From the NCBI RefSeq assembly GCF_030817835.1, contig NZ_JAUSZR010000001.1, forward strand, positions 3,658,001-3,722,000: a stretch of DNA of 64,000 bases. The letters are read 5' to 3'. How positions within the stretch are numbered: position 1 is the first letter of the stretch; every line of letters begins with the position of its first letter. Positions 1 to 8,774 of this stretch are shown in pieces. This stretch comes from Pseudarthrobacter sp. W1I19. GTDB lineage: Bacteria; Actinomycetota; Actinomycetes; Actinomycetales; Micrococcaceae. Made by a program: the position numbers and the translations under genes. The notes beneath the pieces are model-generated. The model was not told where the DNA came from. It made no database searches and saw only the letters and a list, made by a program, of their open reading frames with translations.

Positions 1-125
1 GGCAGCGCGAGTTCGTCGGCGTCGATATCCAGCAGCCGGCGCTGCTTCTCGCTGACCCTGTAGGCAAGGACTCCAAACGTACCGAGCGCCAGGCCAACGA
101 GGCCGGCGACCAGACCGATGAGCAT
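1..125 (-). CDS. senX3: Sensor histidine kinase SenX3-like, N-terminal fragment
   Basis: Only the first 41 codons lie in the window; the gene runs off the left edge. The visible part is one hydrophobic segment (about residues 2-22) followed by a charged, basic stretch, as in SenX3/PhoR-type phosphate sensor kinases. The name rests mainly on context: it diverges from phoU, with gpmA beyond, an order usual for senX3-regX3 in actinobacteria. In that system the kinase signals phosphate limitation to the response regulator RegX3 and PhoU restrains signalling. The ATG at 125 is assumed as start; an in-frame GTG lies slightly upstream. The kinase core cannot be checked here. Confidence 0.7.
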   Translation of the reverse strand, partial: MLIGLVAGLVGLALGTFGVLAYRVSEKQRRLLDIDADELAL

Positions 126-193
126 AGGATCCACAGCTCCACCTTATGCGCTGGCAGGCGGCCATCAGCACCTCCCGGGCTGCTGCGCCAACG

Positions 194-215
194 GTTCAAC
201 TAACGTTCATCTTCA
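194..215. promoter_or_regulatory. PHO-box-like direct repeat in the senX3/phoU divergent promoter
   Basis: GTTCA occurs at 194-198 and again at 205-209, exactly 11 bp apart, so both copies lie on the same face of the helix. PhoP/RegX3 boxes in actinobacteria are direct repeats of about 11 bp beginning GTTCA. The location between senX3 and phoU fits control of one or both genes by the cognate regulator. Only two units are visible and the outer bases diverge from consensus. A possible phoU -10 (GATACT) lies at 235-240. Confidence 0.5.
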
Positions 216-332
216 AGGGCCTAACCGTTTACCGGATACTGGCAGAGTAACGAGTTGGACTGCCGAACGGCGACATGAATTCCTGCTGTCCGGATGCGGG
301 CGGGACGGGAGTTCCAAGGAAAGGACGCCTAC

Positions 333-995
333 GTGCGTAAGGTTTTTCAGGAAGAGCTCACCCAGGTTGGTGACCAGCTGGTGGAGATCTCCCGGCTGGT
401 CAGCGAAGCGATGGCGAAGGCCGCCACCTCGTTCCAGGTGGCAGATGTGGATCTTGCCCAGGATGTGATCGCTGCGGATGCCCGCATCGACTTCCTGCAG
501 AACAGCCTGGATGAACGGGCCATCGACATCCTGGCGCTGCAGGGCCCTGTCGCCAGCGACCTGCGGATGATCGTGGGATCCCTGCGGATGAGCGCGTCGT
601 TGGAGCGCATGGGTGACCTCGCCCGGCACATCGCCCAGCTGGCCCGTCTCCGGTTCCCCTCAATCGTTATTCCGGAATCCATGACGGCGACGTTTAAGAG
701 CATGGCGGTCCTGGACCAGGAGATTGCGGACAAGCTCACCGTTCTGCTGGAGACCCGCGACCTTGAGGTGGCCCGGGACATCCTGAAGGCCAACACCACC
801 ATCAATGATCTGCACCTGAGCGTCTTTAAAGCCATCGCGGCTCCTGAATGGGCCGGGAGCCCGGCCACTACCGTGGACGTTGCATTGGCCAGCCGGTACT
901 TCGAGCGCTTCGCGGACCATGGAGTCTCCGTTGCGCAGAAGGTCACCTACCTGGTGACCGGCGCCTGGCAGCCGAACGCCACCGAACACAGCTGA
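333..995 (+). CDS. phoU: Phosphate signalling protein PhoU
   Basis: PhoU is a helical-bundle, metal-binding protein that links the PstSCAB phosphate importer to the SenX3/PhoR kinase and represses phosphate-starvation signalling. The 220-residue product shows the two signature repeats: E91-R-x-x-D95 in an ASLERMGDLARHIA context and E191-R-x-x-D195 in SRYFERFADHGV. These mark two three-helix bundles of about 105 residues each, the normal family length. The GTG at 333 is chosen because the AAGGAAAGG ribosome site at 315-323 precedes it by a suitable distance. An upstream in-frame start at 294 has no such site. The gene diverges from senX3 and ends at a strong bidirectional terminator. Confidence 0.93.
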   Translation: MRKVFQEELTQVGDQLVEISRLVSEAMAKAATSFQVADVDLAQDVIAADARIDFLQNSLDERAIDILALQGPVASDLRMIVGSLRMSASLERMGDLARHIAQLARLRFPSIVIPESMTATFKSMAVLDQEIADKLTVLLETRDLEVARDILKANTTINDLHLSVFKAIAAPEWAGSPATTVDVALASRYFERFADHGVSVAQKVTYLVTGAWQPNATEHS

Positions 996-1016
996 CCGTT
1001 CGAGACCTTGGAGCAG

Positions 1017-1059
1017 ACGACGGCGGGCTGGTCACTTTCTGTGACCAGCCCGCCGTCGT
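1017..1059. terminator. Bidirectional hairpin terminator between phoU and gpmA
   Basis: A perfect 19-bp stem (1017-1035 pairing with 1041-1059) closes a 5-nt loop between two convergent genes. T-rich sequence follows on the phoU side. Confidence 0.85.
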
Positions 1060-1069
1060 ACGTTCTACT

Positions 1070-1816
1070 TTATTTCTTACCCTGGTTGGCGACGGCGAGG
1101 ATGGCCTCTTCCGCAGCCGCGGGGTCGAGGTAGGTGCCGCCGCGCTTGATCGGCTGGAAGTCTTCATCAAGGTCGTAGACCAGCGGGATGCCGGTGGGGA
1201 TGTTCAGGCCCGCGATGGCTTCGTCGCTGATGCCGTCCAGGTGCTTGACCAGTGCGCGCAGCGAGTTGCCGTGGGCAGTCACCAGCACGGTCTTGCCGCT
1301 CTTCAGGTCGTCCTTGATGTCCGATTCCCAGTACGGCAGCAGGCGGACCAGGACGTCCTTCAGGCATTCGGTGCGCGGCAGGGCGTCACCGAGGTCTGCG
1401 TAGCGGGGGTCGCGGGCCTGGGAGAACTCGGAATTGTCGTCCAGGGGCGGCGGCGGGGTGTCGTAGGAACGGCGCCACTCCATGAACTGCTCTTCGCCGT
1501 ACTCGGCCAGGGTCTGGGCCTTGTCCTTGCCCTGCAGTGCACCATAGTGGCGTTCGTTCAGGCGCCAGTCGCGCTTGACCGGGATCCAGCCGCGGTCAGC
1601 CTTGTCCAGGGCAATGTTGGCGGTGTTGATGGCGCGCTTCAACAGGGAGGTGTAAAGGATGTCCGGGAGAACATCGTTCTCAACCAGGAGCTCCCCGCCC
1701 CGTGCTGCTTCCGTGCGGCCCTGGTCGTTGAGGTCTACGTCCACCCAGCCGGTGAACAGGTTCTTGGCGTTCCATTCGCTGTGGCCGTGGCGCAGCAGAA
1801 TCAGCTTGTAAGTCAT
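1070..1816 (-). CDS. gpmA: 2,3-bisphosphoglycerate-dependent phosphoglycerate mutase
   Basis: This glycolytic and gluconeogenic enzyme interconverts 3- and 2-phosphoglycerate through a phosphohistidine. The 248-residue product begins with the family signature [12 protein letters not shown], in which His10 of R-H-G is the phosphate acceptor. The second catalytic histidine lies in [12 protein letters not shown]. Length and the [11 protein letters not shown] segment match cofactor-dependent mutases. The ATG at 1816 is preferred over the ATG at 1825: TAGGAT lies at 1824-1829, exactly 7 nt upstream, so the message is probably leaderless. The upstream ATG overlaps that hexamer. The gene converges on phoU. 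Confidence 0.95.
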   Translation of the reverse strand: MTYKLILLRHGHSEWNAKNLFTGWVDVDLNDQGRTEAARGGELLVENDVLPDILYTSLLKRAINTANIALDKADRGWIPVKRDWRLNERHYGALQGKDKAQTLAEYGEEQFMEWRRSYDTPPPPLDDNSEFSQARDPRYADLGDALPRTECLKDVLVRLLPYWESDIKDDLKSGKTVLVTAHGNSLRALVKHLDGISDEAIAGLNIPTGIPLVYDLDEDFQPIKRGGTYLDPAAAEEAILAVANQGKK

Positions 1817-1932
1817 GATTTTCATCCTAGCCGAGCGCCGCTGCCGCCCGCCCAGCGTTACAGGCGGCGCCCCTCCAGCGTTACGAAGGAGCCGGCAGCG
1901 GACGATTATGCCCGCAACGATAAAGTGGGCCG

Positions 1933-2778
1933 GTGGTGCAAAAAGCTGAACGGGTGGCCGCCCCGCAGATAACCGGCAGGAAGCCCAACGGCCGGCAGGG
2001 CCGGCCGGTGGGCAACGTCACCCGGGGCACCACCAACCCCAACCGCATGCGCCGGCTGGACCGCTGGTTGACCGGGCCGCAGGCCTGGCGGCTGCGCTCC
2101 GCCCCAAACCCCCTGGTGGTGGACTTGGGATACGGTGCCACGCCCGCCACCGCCGTCGAACTTTTTGAGCGGCTCGCTGCCATACGGCCGGACGTTCAGG
2201 TGTGCGGGATAGAAATCGAGCCGGAAAGGGTCCGTGCCGCCTTGCCGCTGCAACGGCCCGGGCTGAGCTTCCAGGTGGGCGGTTTCGAAATCCCTGTTCC
2301 GGGCCGGCCTGTGCTGGTGCGCGCCTTTAATGTGCTGCGGCAGTACGAGGAAGCGGATGTAGCGGGCATCTGGCGCCTCGTGCAGGACCGGCTGTCCGAG
2401 AACGGCCTGTTTATCGATGGCACCTGCGACGAGATCGGGCGGCGGGTCACCTGGGTGGCGCTGGATGCCCGCCGGCCGCTGTCATTGAGCTTGTCCGTTC
2501 GGTTCGGCAGTTTTACCCTGCCCTCCGAGATTGCCGAGCGGCTGCCCAAAGCACTGATCCACCGCAATGTCCCCGGGGAACCGGTTCACGCCCTGATGCA
2601 GGCCATGGACCGGGCCTGGCTGGAATCGGCCCCGCTTGCTTCGTTCGGCAACCGGCAGCGCTGGCAATCGATGTGCCGCCTTCTGCGCGATGCCGGGTGG
2701 CCGGTGCAGGACGGGCCCGCACGCTGGCGGCTGGGCGAACTGACGGTGGACTGGGAAGCAGTGGCCCCGCGCCGATAG
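1933..2778 (+). CDS. SAM-dependent methyltransferase-like protein
   Basis: The 281-residue product has a basic N-terminus and then a Rossmann-type glycine motif, [13 protein letters not shown] (about residues 62-74), as in motif I of class I methyltransferases. An acidic strand end follows ([10 protein letters not shown]). The rest fits the fold, but no substrate-specific motif is recognised, so the substrate is unknown and loss of catalysis cannot be excluded. The GTG at 1933 is supported by TAAAGT at 1921-1926, 6 nt before it, with no ribosome site: a probable leaderless gene. It is divergent from gpmA and convergent with the DUF2516 gene. Confidence 0.7.
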   Translation: MVQKAERVAAPQITGRKPNGRQGRPVGNVTRGTTNPNRMRRLDRWLTGPQAWRLRSAPNPLVVDLGYGATPATAVELFERLAAIRPDVQVCGIEIEPERVRAALPLQRPGLSFQVGGFEIPVPGRPVLVRAFNVLRQYEEADVAGIWRLVQDRLSENGLFIDGTCDEIGRRVTWVALDARRPLSLSLSVRFGSFTLPSEIAERLPKALIHRNVPGEPVHALMQAMDRAWLESAPLASFGNRQRWQSMCRLLRDAGWPVQDGPARWRLGELTVDWEAVAPRR

Positions 2779-2838
2779 CCGACCGGGCTGGTTTACAGGT
2801 GGATCAGGCCAACTGCCGTGGGCCCACGCCGGCAGGGA

Positions 2839-3207
2839 TTACCAGGGCCCGTAAGGGCCGGTGTTGCGCGTGCCGCCACGGCCGGCATCCTTGACTGCCG
2901 GGCGGACGTCGGCGAGGTAGACGGACGCTGCCACCACGGCCGCGAGCCCGAACAGGCCCAAGGTGCCAAAGAATCCGCCGTTGCCACCGTTGTTGAGCAT
3001 CGAGAAAACCGAGATAGCGCCGACCAGCACAGCACCCCCCGTCAGGGCGAGCCAAAAACTCTTGGTCCGCTTGCCGGTGGCTTCAAAGGCATTTGCCCTG
3101 TGCCTTGCGCAGTCGACAACAGCCCACAACTCCAGCCCGAATGCCACAAAGGCAAGGATGAAATACACGGCCCGCTCTACAGGCAGGATAATCAGTTCAC
3201 CGTCCAC
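2839..3207 (-). CDS. DUF2516 family membrane protein
   Basis: This 122-residue protein has about three predicted transmembrane segments (near residues 10-33, 50-70 and 80-98) and a short polar tail rich in Gly and Pro. The WAVVDCARHRANAFEATGKRTK segment between the first two helices is typical of DUF2516, a small actinobacterial family of unknown role. The GTG at 3207 follows TAGGCT (3214-3219) by 6 nt, which suggests a leaderless transcript. That hexamer overlaps the stop codon of the trans-sulfuration gene upstream, so the promoter is embedded in the preceding gene's end. Confidence 0.8.
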   Translation of the reverse strand: MDGELIILPVERAVYFILAFVAFGLELWAVVDCARHRANAFEATGKRTKSFWLALTGGAVLVGAISVFSMLNNGGNGGFFGTLGLFGLAAVVAASVYLADVRPAVKDAGRGGTRNTGPYGPW

Positions 3208-3216
3208 AAGCCCAGC

Positions 3217-4407
3217 CTAGCCGCCCAGCGCGTCCAGCGCCTGTTTCAGGTCAGCCCAGAGGTCCTCGACGTTTTCGATGCCGACGCTGAGGCGTACCAG
3301 GTTTTCGGGAACACTGGCCGGTTCGGCGGTGTGCCTGCGGCGGCGTTCGATGAGGGATTCAACCCCGCCCAGTGAGGTCGCCGGCAGCCACAATTCCAGG
3401 GCCCGTACCAGCGCGTCCGCGGCATTGGCGCCGCTGAGCCCTCCCACCGGTGCCACCTGGATGCAGATGATCGAGCCGAAGCCCTTCATCTGTGCCTTCG
3501 CGCGTTCGTGTCCGGGATCGGCGGGAAGTCCCGGGAACCGAAGTGATTCGACCAGCGGATGGGCAGCCAGCCGATCAGCCAGGACCAGTGCGGAGGCCTG
3601 GGACCGTTCAATCCTCAACGCGAGGGTCCGCAGCCCGCGCAGTGCCAGCCAGGCTTCGAACGGGCCCGCGATCCCGCCGTGGATGATCCTGTGGTGAAGC
3701 AGTGCGGAGCGGATATCGGGGTTGGATGTCACCAGGGCGCCGAGGACGACGTCGGAATGGCCAGCCAGGTACTTGGTCACCGAATGCAGGACGACGTCCG
3801 ATCCCAGCAGCAGGGGCTGCTGGACCAAGGGAGTGGAAAAGGTGTTGTCCGTGACCACGATCGCTCCGGCGGCGTGCGCGGCTTCGGCGAGGGCAGGTAC
3901 GTCGGCGATCCCCAGCATCGGGTTGGTAGGGCTTTCCAGCCAGAGCATGGCAGCGCGGCGTGCGGCCGGACCGCGGGGCGAGAGCGCTTCCTTGACGGCC
4001 TCCGTGTCCGCAATGTCCACGGTCCGGAGTTCGATGAAGCCCTTCTGGGCAAGCTCGGCGGCCATCACCAGGGAACCGGAATAGCTGTGCGACGGCATCA
4101 CCAGCACTCCCCCGGCCGGGATGAGGGAAAGCGCCGAGCTGACGGCGGCCAGGCCGGACGCGTAGAGGAGGCCGGGCAGTTCCGAGCCTTCGAGCTGTCC
4201 GAGCGCCTCTTCAAAAGGATCCCAGGTGGGGTTGGAGTACCGGCCGTAGCCGCGGTCCCCGTCGGCAAGCGGACCGCTGCCAAAGTATGTGGAGGACAGG
4301 ACGATGGGCGGGTTGACCGGCTGGTCCCGGTCCCTCGGGGGACGTCCGGCGGCGACCACTACCGTCTCAGCTGCCAGGGACGCCGCTTGCTGTTCGGAAA
4401 GGCTCAT
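3217..4407 (-). CDS. Trans-sulfuration enzyme (cystathionine gamma-synthase/lyase family)
   Basis: A 396-residue PLP enzyme of the Cys/Met metabolism family. The PLP lysine is K212 in HSVTKYLAGHSDV. Other family marks are GYGRYSNPT (54-61), the WLESPTNP loop (156-163) and the TDNTFSTP segment near 186-193. Members make or cleave cystathionine, or act as related lyases or sulfhydrylases. Sequence alone does not settle synthase versus lyase, so no symbol is given. The ATG at 4407 is 7 nt after TACGCT (4415-4420) and lacks a ribosome site, so it is probably leaderless. A much longer in-frame extension to 4530 overlaps tmk and was rejected. Confidence 0.88.
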   Translation of the reverse strand: MSLSEQQAASLAAETVVVAAGRPPRDRDQPVNPPIVLSSTYFGSGPLADGDRGYGRYSNPTWDPFEEALGQLEGSELPGLLYASGLAAVSSALSLIPAGGVLVMPSHSYSGSLVMAAELAQKGFIELRTVDIADTEAVKEALSPRGPAARRAAMLWLESPTNPMLGIADVPALAEAAHAAGAIVVTDNTFSTPLVQQPLLLGSDVVLHSVTKYLAGHSDVVLGALVTSNPDIRSALLHHRIIHGGIAGPFEAWLALRGLRTLALRIERSQASALVLADRLAAHPLVESLRFPGLPADPGHERAKAQMKGFGSIICIQVAPVGGLSGANAADALVRALELWLPATSLGGVESLIERRRRHTAEPASVPENLVRLSVGIENVEDLWADLKQALDALGG

Positions 4408-4518
4408 GGAGAAAAGCGTACTGTTCGCCGGCGGGAGCCTTGAAAGCCGCCTCCAGCCCTGTCCACATGGCACCGGCCTCAAACTGCGATTGACGGTGCG
4501 GATCGGTAGGCTTGTCCA

Positions 4519-5175
4519 GTGAGCAAACAACGCGCGGGTCTTTTCATCGCATTTGAGGGCGGGGACGGCGCCGGCAAGTCCACCCAGGCAGCCCGGCTTG
4601 CGGACGCCCTTGAATCACGCGGACTCACCGTCTTGCGCACCCGGGAGCCCGGCGGAACGCCGATAGGCGAGAAACTGCGGTCCCTGGTCCTTGACCACGG
4701 CCAGGGGCACATCGATGCCCACACTGAAACCCTGATTTTTGCCGCCTCCCGGGCAGCGCATGCAACCCAGGTGATCCGGCCTGCCCTCGAACGCGGCGAC
4801 GTGGTTTTAACGGACCGCTATATCGATTCCTCGGTTGCCTATCAGGGCGCCGGGCGGAACCTCGGCAAGGACGCGGTGCGGTCCATTAACGCCTGGGCTA
4901 CCTCCGGCCTGGAGCCCCATCTCACAGTGCTGCTGGATGTTGACCCGGAGGTTGGCCGCCGCCGCAGGACCGCGGGCGAGGCTGCCGAAGACCGGTTGGA
5001 ATCCGAAGCTGACGAATTCCACCTGCGGATCCGGGACGCCTTCCTGGAACTGGCCGCCAGCCGCGCAGGTTCCTACCTGGTGCTTCCTGCGCATCTTCCC
5101 GTCGATGACCTGGCCGCACAGATCCTGCAGCGCGTGGACGCCCTGCTGGCCGCGGCGAAGGTGGACAGCGCATGA
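4519..5175 (+). CDS. tmk: dTMP kinase
   Basis: Thymidylate kinase phosphorylates dTMP to dTDP for DNA synthesis. The 218-residue product has the P-loop FEGGDGAGKST (12-22), the TREPGG substrate loop, the DRYIDSSVAYQG motif and an arginine-rich LID region (RRRTAGEAAEDR). The GTG at 4519 lies 6 nt after TAGGCT (4507-4512), a leaderless arrangement. Its stop overlaps the holB start by four bases (ATGA), so the two are translationally coupled. tmk-holB is a frequent bacterial pair. Confidence 0.96.
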   Translation: MSKQRAGLFIAFEGGDGAGKSTQAARLADALESRGLTVLRTREPGGTPIGEKLRSLVLDHGQGHIDAHTETLIFAASRAAHATQVIRPALERGDVVLTDRYIDSSVAYQGAGRNLGKDAVRSINAWATSGLEPHLTVLLDVDPEVGRRRRTAGEAAEDRLESEADEFHLRIRDAFLELAASRAGSYLVLPAHLPVDDLAAQILQRVDALLAAAKVDSA

Positions 5176-6314
5176 CGGTCTGGGACGACCTGCAGGGCCA
5201 GGCCGCCGTCGTGGAACAATTGCGCCAGGCCGCCAGCGGCGAAAACCTGACGCACGCGTGGCTTTTCACCGGCCCGCCGGGCTCCGGCCGTTCGAACGCG
5301 GCCAAAGCGTTCGCCGCTGCCCTGAACTGCGACGAGGAGGATGTCACCCGGCGCGGTTGCGGGCAGTGCCCCGCGTGCCTGACCATCCTGGGCGAAACCC
5401 ACTCGGACGTCACGTTCGTCCGGACTGAAAAGGTGACCATCACCATTGATGAGGCCCGTGAGCTGGTGGCTACAGCGGGCAACCGGCCATCTGCCGGCCG
5501 CTGGCGCATCATCGTGGTCGAGGACGCGGACCGGATGGCCGAGCGGACCACGAACGTCCTGCTGAAGGCCATCGAGGAGCCAACCCCGCGGACGGTATGG
5601 ATGCTGTGCGCACCGTCCCCCGCCGATGTCCTGGTGACCATCCGTTCGCGATGCCGCAGCGTGGCTTTGCGCCTGCCGCCCGCCGCCGATGTGGCTGCCC
5701 TGCTGGTGAAGCGCGACGGCGTTGAACCGGCTTTGGCGGAACGTGCGGCGCGGGCGGCTCAAAGCCATGTGGGCATTGCCCGGCGGCTGGCCCGGGACCC
5801 CGCGGCTCGGGAGCGCCGGCTCGAGACGGTGCGCTTCCCACTGGGACTGCGCGGGGTCACCGCTGCGGTGATCATGGCGGAAAAGCTGGTCAAGATCGCA
5901 ACGGCCGAGGCCACGAGTTCCAACGAGGAACGCGACGCAGCCGAGAGGGCCGCCCTGCTGGCCACACTTGGAGCACCGGAATCGGGTACGCTCCCGCCGG
6001 CCATGCGGAGCCAGGTGAAGCAGCTTGAGGAGGACCAGAAGCGCCGTGCCAAGCGGTCCGTCACCGACTCGCTGGACCGCACCCTCACGGACCTGCTGTC
6101 CTTCTACCGGGATGTGACGATTATCCAGCTCGGGAATGCTGTGGAGCTCGTCAACGTTGAGTTGACGAGTGAATTGGAGGAGTTTGCCAGCCGCTCCACT
6201 CCAGAAGCCACACTTGCCCGGATGGATGCCATCAATAAAGCCCGTGAACGCATCACCACCACCAACGTAGCCCCGCTGTTGACCATTGAGTCCATGGCAG
6301 CCAGCCTGATCTAA
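5172..6314 (+). CDS. holB: DNA polymerase III subunit delta'
   Basis: Delta' is the stator of the clamp loader that opens the sliding clamp during replication. The 380-residue product has an N-terminal AAA+ fold with a P-loop-like GPPGSGRS (34-41), in which the Walker lysine is replaced by R40. Delta' subunits usually lack ATPase activity, so this is expected. The zinc module is intact: C53, C63, C66 and C69. The region with SRCRSVALRLP corresponds to the sensor and linker between domains. The gene overlaps tmk by four bases. Confidence 0.93.
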   Translation: MTVWDDLQGQAAVVEQLRQAASGENLTHAWLFTGPPGSGRSNAAKAFAAALNCDEEDVTRRGCGQCPACLTILGETHSDVTFVRTEKVTITIDEARELVATAGNRPSAGRWRIIVVEDADRMAERTTNVLLKAIEEPTPRTVWMLCAPSPADVLVTIRSRCRSVALRLPPAADVAALLVKRDGVEPALAERAARAAQSHVGIARRLARDPAARERRLETVRFPLGLRGVTAAVIMAEKLVKIATAEATSSNEERDAAERAALLATLGAPESGTLPPAMRSQVKQLEEDQKRRAKRSVTDSLDRTLTDLLSFYRDVTIIQLGNAVELVNVELTSELEEFASRSTPEATLARMDAINKARERITTTNVAPLLTIESMAASLI

Positions 6315-6332
6315 CCCTTCCAAGGAGACCCG

Positions 6333-7901
6333 ATGACTGCCCGCTCCCTGCCCGCATGCCCTGCATCCTGGGTGATTGCGGCACGTGCCGCCGGGGCCAT
6401 GGCCCTTGCCATGGTTCTGGCCAGCTGCAGCCTCCTGAATGGCGGCGGCGACCGCAACCAGGAGGCAGCCACGGCAAAGGCCGACCCCTCGATTGTGGCG
6501 TCCGCTCCGGCCGGGCTTGAGGAGTTCTATTCGCAGGAAGTGGTGTGGGAGCCCTGCGAAAACAGTTTTCAGTGCGCCAAAGTGGATGTGCCCATGGACT
6601 ATGGCAATCCCGGCGGCGACACCATTGAACTTGCGGCCTTGCGTTCCCCCAGTACGGGCAAAAGAACAGGCAGCCTGCTCGTCAATCCTGGCGGCCCGGG
6701 GGCGTCCGGGTACGACTTCGTCAAGGATGCCGCAGGCACACACTTTTCCCAGGCGGTACGCGACGCGTACGATCTGGTGGGCTTCGACCCCCGGGGCGTG
6801 AAGCGCTCCGCCCCCGTGACCTGCATGACGGACGCCGAACGCGACGCTGCCCGTGCCAAGATCTACAACCTGGACACAGACGCCGGCCTGGAGGAAGTGC
6901 TGTCGGACAACAAGGCCATTGCCGCCAAGTGCTCCGAGCAGACCGGGGCCGTACTGGCCCATATCGACACCGTGAGTTCGGCCAAGGACCTGGACATCCT
7001 CCGCGCCGTGGTCAACGACTCGAGGCTGAACTACCTCGGATACTCCTACGGCACGTTCCTGGGGTCCACTTATGCCTCACTTTTCCCAGACAACGTGGGC
7101 CGCATGGTGCTGGACGGTGCACTTGATCCGTCCATCAGCAACGAGGAGCTCACCCGGGGCCAGGCGCGCGCCTTTGAAAAGTCCATTCGGGCTTATGTCG
7201 AGAGCTGCCTGAAGCAGGACGGGTGCCCGCTGAGCGGAAACGCCGATTCCGGCGTGCAGCAGATCCGCGACCTCATCAACGCTGTCCAGCAAACGCCGCG
7301 CACGGCCAAGGACGGCCGGGTGGTCAACGCCACGATGTTCGTCAGCGGCCTGATTACCCCGCTGTACAACGACCAGAGCTGGCCTGCACTGACCCAGGCC
7401 CTGGACGCGGCTATGGCAGGGGACGTGAGCCTGATGCTTCGGCTGGCTGACTTGGGTGCGGACCGGGCGTCCAACGGCACGTACACCTCCAACTCAACCT
7501 TCGCGTTCAACGCCATCAATTGCCTGGACTATCCCATGGAGTCAGATACCGCAGCCATGCGGGCTGAACAGGAGCGGCTGATGCAGGACTCCCCCACTTT
7601 CGGGTACTTTTTCGCCTATGGCGGCACCAACTGCGCTGACTGGCCGTACAAGAACCTCCGCACACCCGCACCCGTGGAATACACCGGTGATGCCCCCATC
7701 GTGGTGATCGGTACTACAGGCGACCCCGCTACCCCGGTGGAATGGGCCGCATCGCTCCGCAAGCAGTTGGGCAATGCCTCGCTGCTGACCTGGACAGGCG
7801 AAGGCCATACAGCTTACGGCCGGTCCAACAGCTGCATTGAGGACCCCGTGGACCGCTACCTGGTCAGCGGTCAAGTGCCCGCCGATAACACGGTGTGCTG
7901 A
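6333..7901 (+). CDS. Secreted alpha/beta-hydrolase, tripeptidyl-aminopeptidase-like lipoprotein
   Basis: The 522-residue product starts with a hydrophobic signal (about 15-31) ending in the lipobox LASC, so Cys32 is probably lipidated and the enzyme held outside the membrane. The oxyanion segment NPGGPGASG (118-126) and the nucleophile elbow GYSYGT (Ser238) match S33-family tripeptidyl and prolyl aminopeptidases of actinobacteria. The C-terminal region holds PATPVEWA and GEGHTAYGRS, which supply the acid and histidine region of the TAP-like domain. It probably trims peptides for uptake. It follows holB by 18 bp with an AAGGAG site, so it may be co-transcribed. Confidence 0.87.
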   Translation: MTARSLPACPASWVIAARAAGAMALAMVLASCSLLNGGGDRNQEAATAKADPSIVASAPAGLEEFYSQEVVWEPCENSFQCAKVDVPMDYGNPGGDTIELAALRSPSTGKRTGSLLVNPGGPGASGYDFVKDAAGTHFSQAVRDAYDLVGFDPRGVKRSAPVTCMTDAERDAARAKIYNLDTDAGLEEVLSDNKAIAAKCSEQTGAVLAHIDTVSSAKDLDILRAVVNDSRLNYLGYSYGTFLGSTYASLFPDNVGRMVLDGALDPSISNEELTRGQARAFEKSIRAYVESCLKQDGCPLSGNADSGVQQIRDLINAVQQTPRTAKDGRVVNATMFVSGLITPLYNDQSWPALTQALDAAMAGDVSLMLRLADLGADRASNGTYTSNSTFAFNAINCLDYPMESDTAAMRAEQERLMQDSPTFGYFFAYGGTNCADWPYKNLRTPAPVEYTGDAPIVVIGTTGDPATPVEWAASLRKQLGNASLLTWTGEGHTAYGRSNSCIEDPVDRYLVSGQVPADNTVC

Positions 7902-8004
7902 AGGCCTCAGCCGTATAGCCCCAGGCCATTTTGACCCGGGCGCGGGGACTCTATTACAGTTGACTCTTGCATGAAGGGCCCGGTTCTTCCGGGCGGTTAT
8001 GCGG

Positions 8005-8078
8005 TGCTTCCTTAGCTCAGTCGGTAGAGCGTTTCACTCGTAATGAAAAGGTCATCAGTTCGATTCTGATAGGAAGCT
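8005..8078 (+). tRNA. tRNA-Thr (anticodon CGT)
   Basis: A 74-nt cloverleaf. The acceptor GCTTCCT (8005-8011) pairs with AGGAAGC (8071-8077). The D-arm has TAGCTCAGTCGGTAGAGC. The anticodon stem TTTCA/TGAAA closes the loop CTCGTAA, with anticodon CGT for threonine ACG codons. The T-loop is TTCGATT. No CCA is encoded. A -35-like TTGACC lies at 7931-7936. Confidence 0.95.
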
Positions 8079-8084
8079 CGGGAT

Positions 8085-8126
8085 AAACCCCGGACAGCCC
8101 CTGAATTCAGGGGTTTCCGGGGTTTT
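8085..8126 (+). terminator. Intrinsic terminator after tRNA-Thr
   Basis: A nested hairpin: outer AAACCCCGGA with TCCGGGGTTT, inner CCCCTGAATTCAGGGG, followed by a T run. Confidence 0.85.
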
Positions 8127-8238
8127 TCGCTGGTTAAGCGACGTCGCCCGCTTGCGCCTCCAGGCATTGCGGCTACGGAACTCCGGGCGCCGTGGAGCCA
8201 GAACGTCAGAGGGTGCGCCTGGTCTTCGGTGCCCTGCG

Positions 8239-8382
8239 CTACTCGAAGAGCTCGACGCGCGGGTCGCCCTGGACGCCGCTGCGCTGCATGGCGTCCCTCA
8301 GGTCGTCCCTGCCGAAGAACGCCCTGGCGGTGTCCACGTTGTCGAAATGATGGATGACGAGGACGTTGTTAGGATCATCGAT
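8239..8382 (-). pseudogene. Truncated remnant of a small stress-response/cyclase-like protein
   Basis: Reading right to left, an open frame encodes a 47-residue peptide ending in a hydrophilic tail (GDPRVELFE). Its HHFDNVDTARAFF and LRDAMQRSGVQG stretches resemble the C-terminal half of about 90-residue ferredoxin-like-fold proteins of the antibiotic-monooxygenase type. The N-terminal half is missing. An AAAGGAG ribosome site lies 7 nt before the first in-frame codon, but that codon is ATC, and a TAA sits four codons upstream. An out-of-frame ATG follows by 4 nt. It looks like a deletion remnant; expression from an ATC start is possible but unproven. Confidence 0.5.
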
Positions 8383-8385
8383 GGT

Positions 8386-8774
8386 GCTTCTCCTTTAAAA
8401 AGTGCCGCGCGGTTCCTTCGGACCGGCCCCTGGGCAAGTGAGCGTCAGGGCATGGTCGTCGACGGCACGGACACAACGCGGACACAATCAGAGCGGCACA
8501 GGATTGGGCCGCCACTGGCTGTGTCACTCCCGCCCTCACAGACTGTCTACAGGCGCCGGCTGCCGCTGAGTGTTCCCGGTGCCAGCCGTCCGCGAACTCC
8601 TCCATTCCCCGCTTCTGCGGCAGGCTCAGCATGCGCCGCGGGCCAGCCTTCCACCGGCATTGATTTTTATGGACTCCCGGTTCATCCGGGGGTAGGCTGA
8701 CCTCCACGCGGTCTGAGGGCAGGTCCGGTTCACCTGCGCCGGCGGGGCCGCCCTTGAAGCACATCGGGGGGAAG
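8386..8774. other. Intergenic region, no supported gene
   Basis: About 390 bp between the gene remnant and the STAS-like gene. Open frames here are short and lack ribosome sites or family features. TAGGCT at 8693-8698 could be a -10 for the STAS-like gene. The missing N-terminal half of the remnant is not recognisable here. Confidence 0.5.

Noticed and set aside
4490..4495. TTGACG as the -35 of tmk
   Set aside because: Only 11 bp separate it from the -10-like TAGGCT, too short for a normal promoter.
5073..6962. A 629-codon open frame on the minus strand over holB and the peptidase gene
   Set aside because: High-GC antisense shadow; no family motif, and both plus-strand genes carry clear catalytic or zinc motifs.
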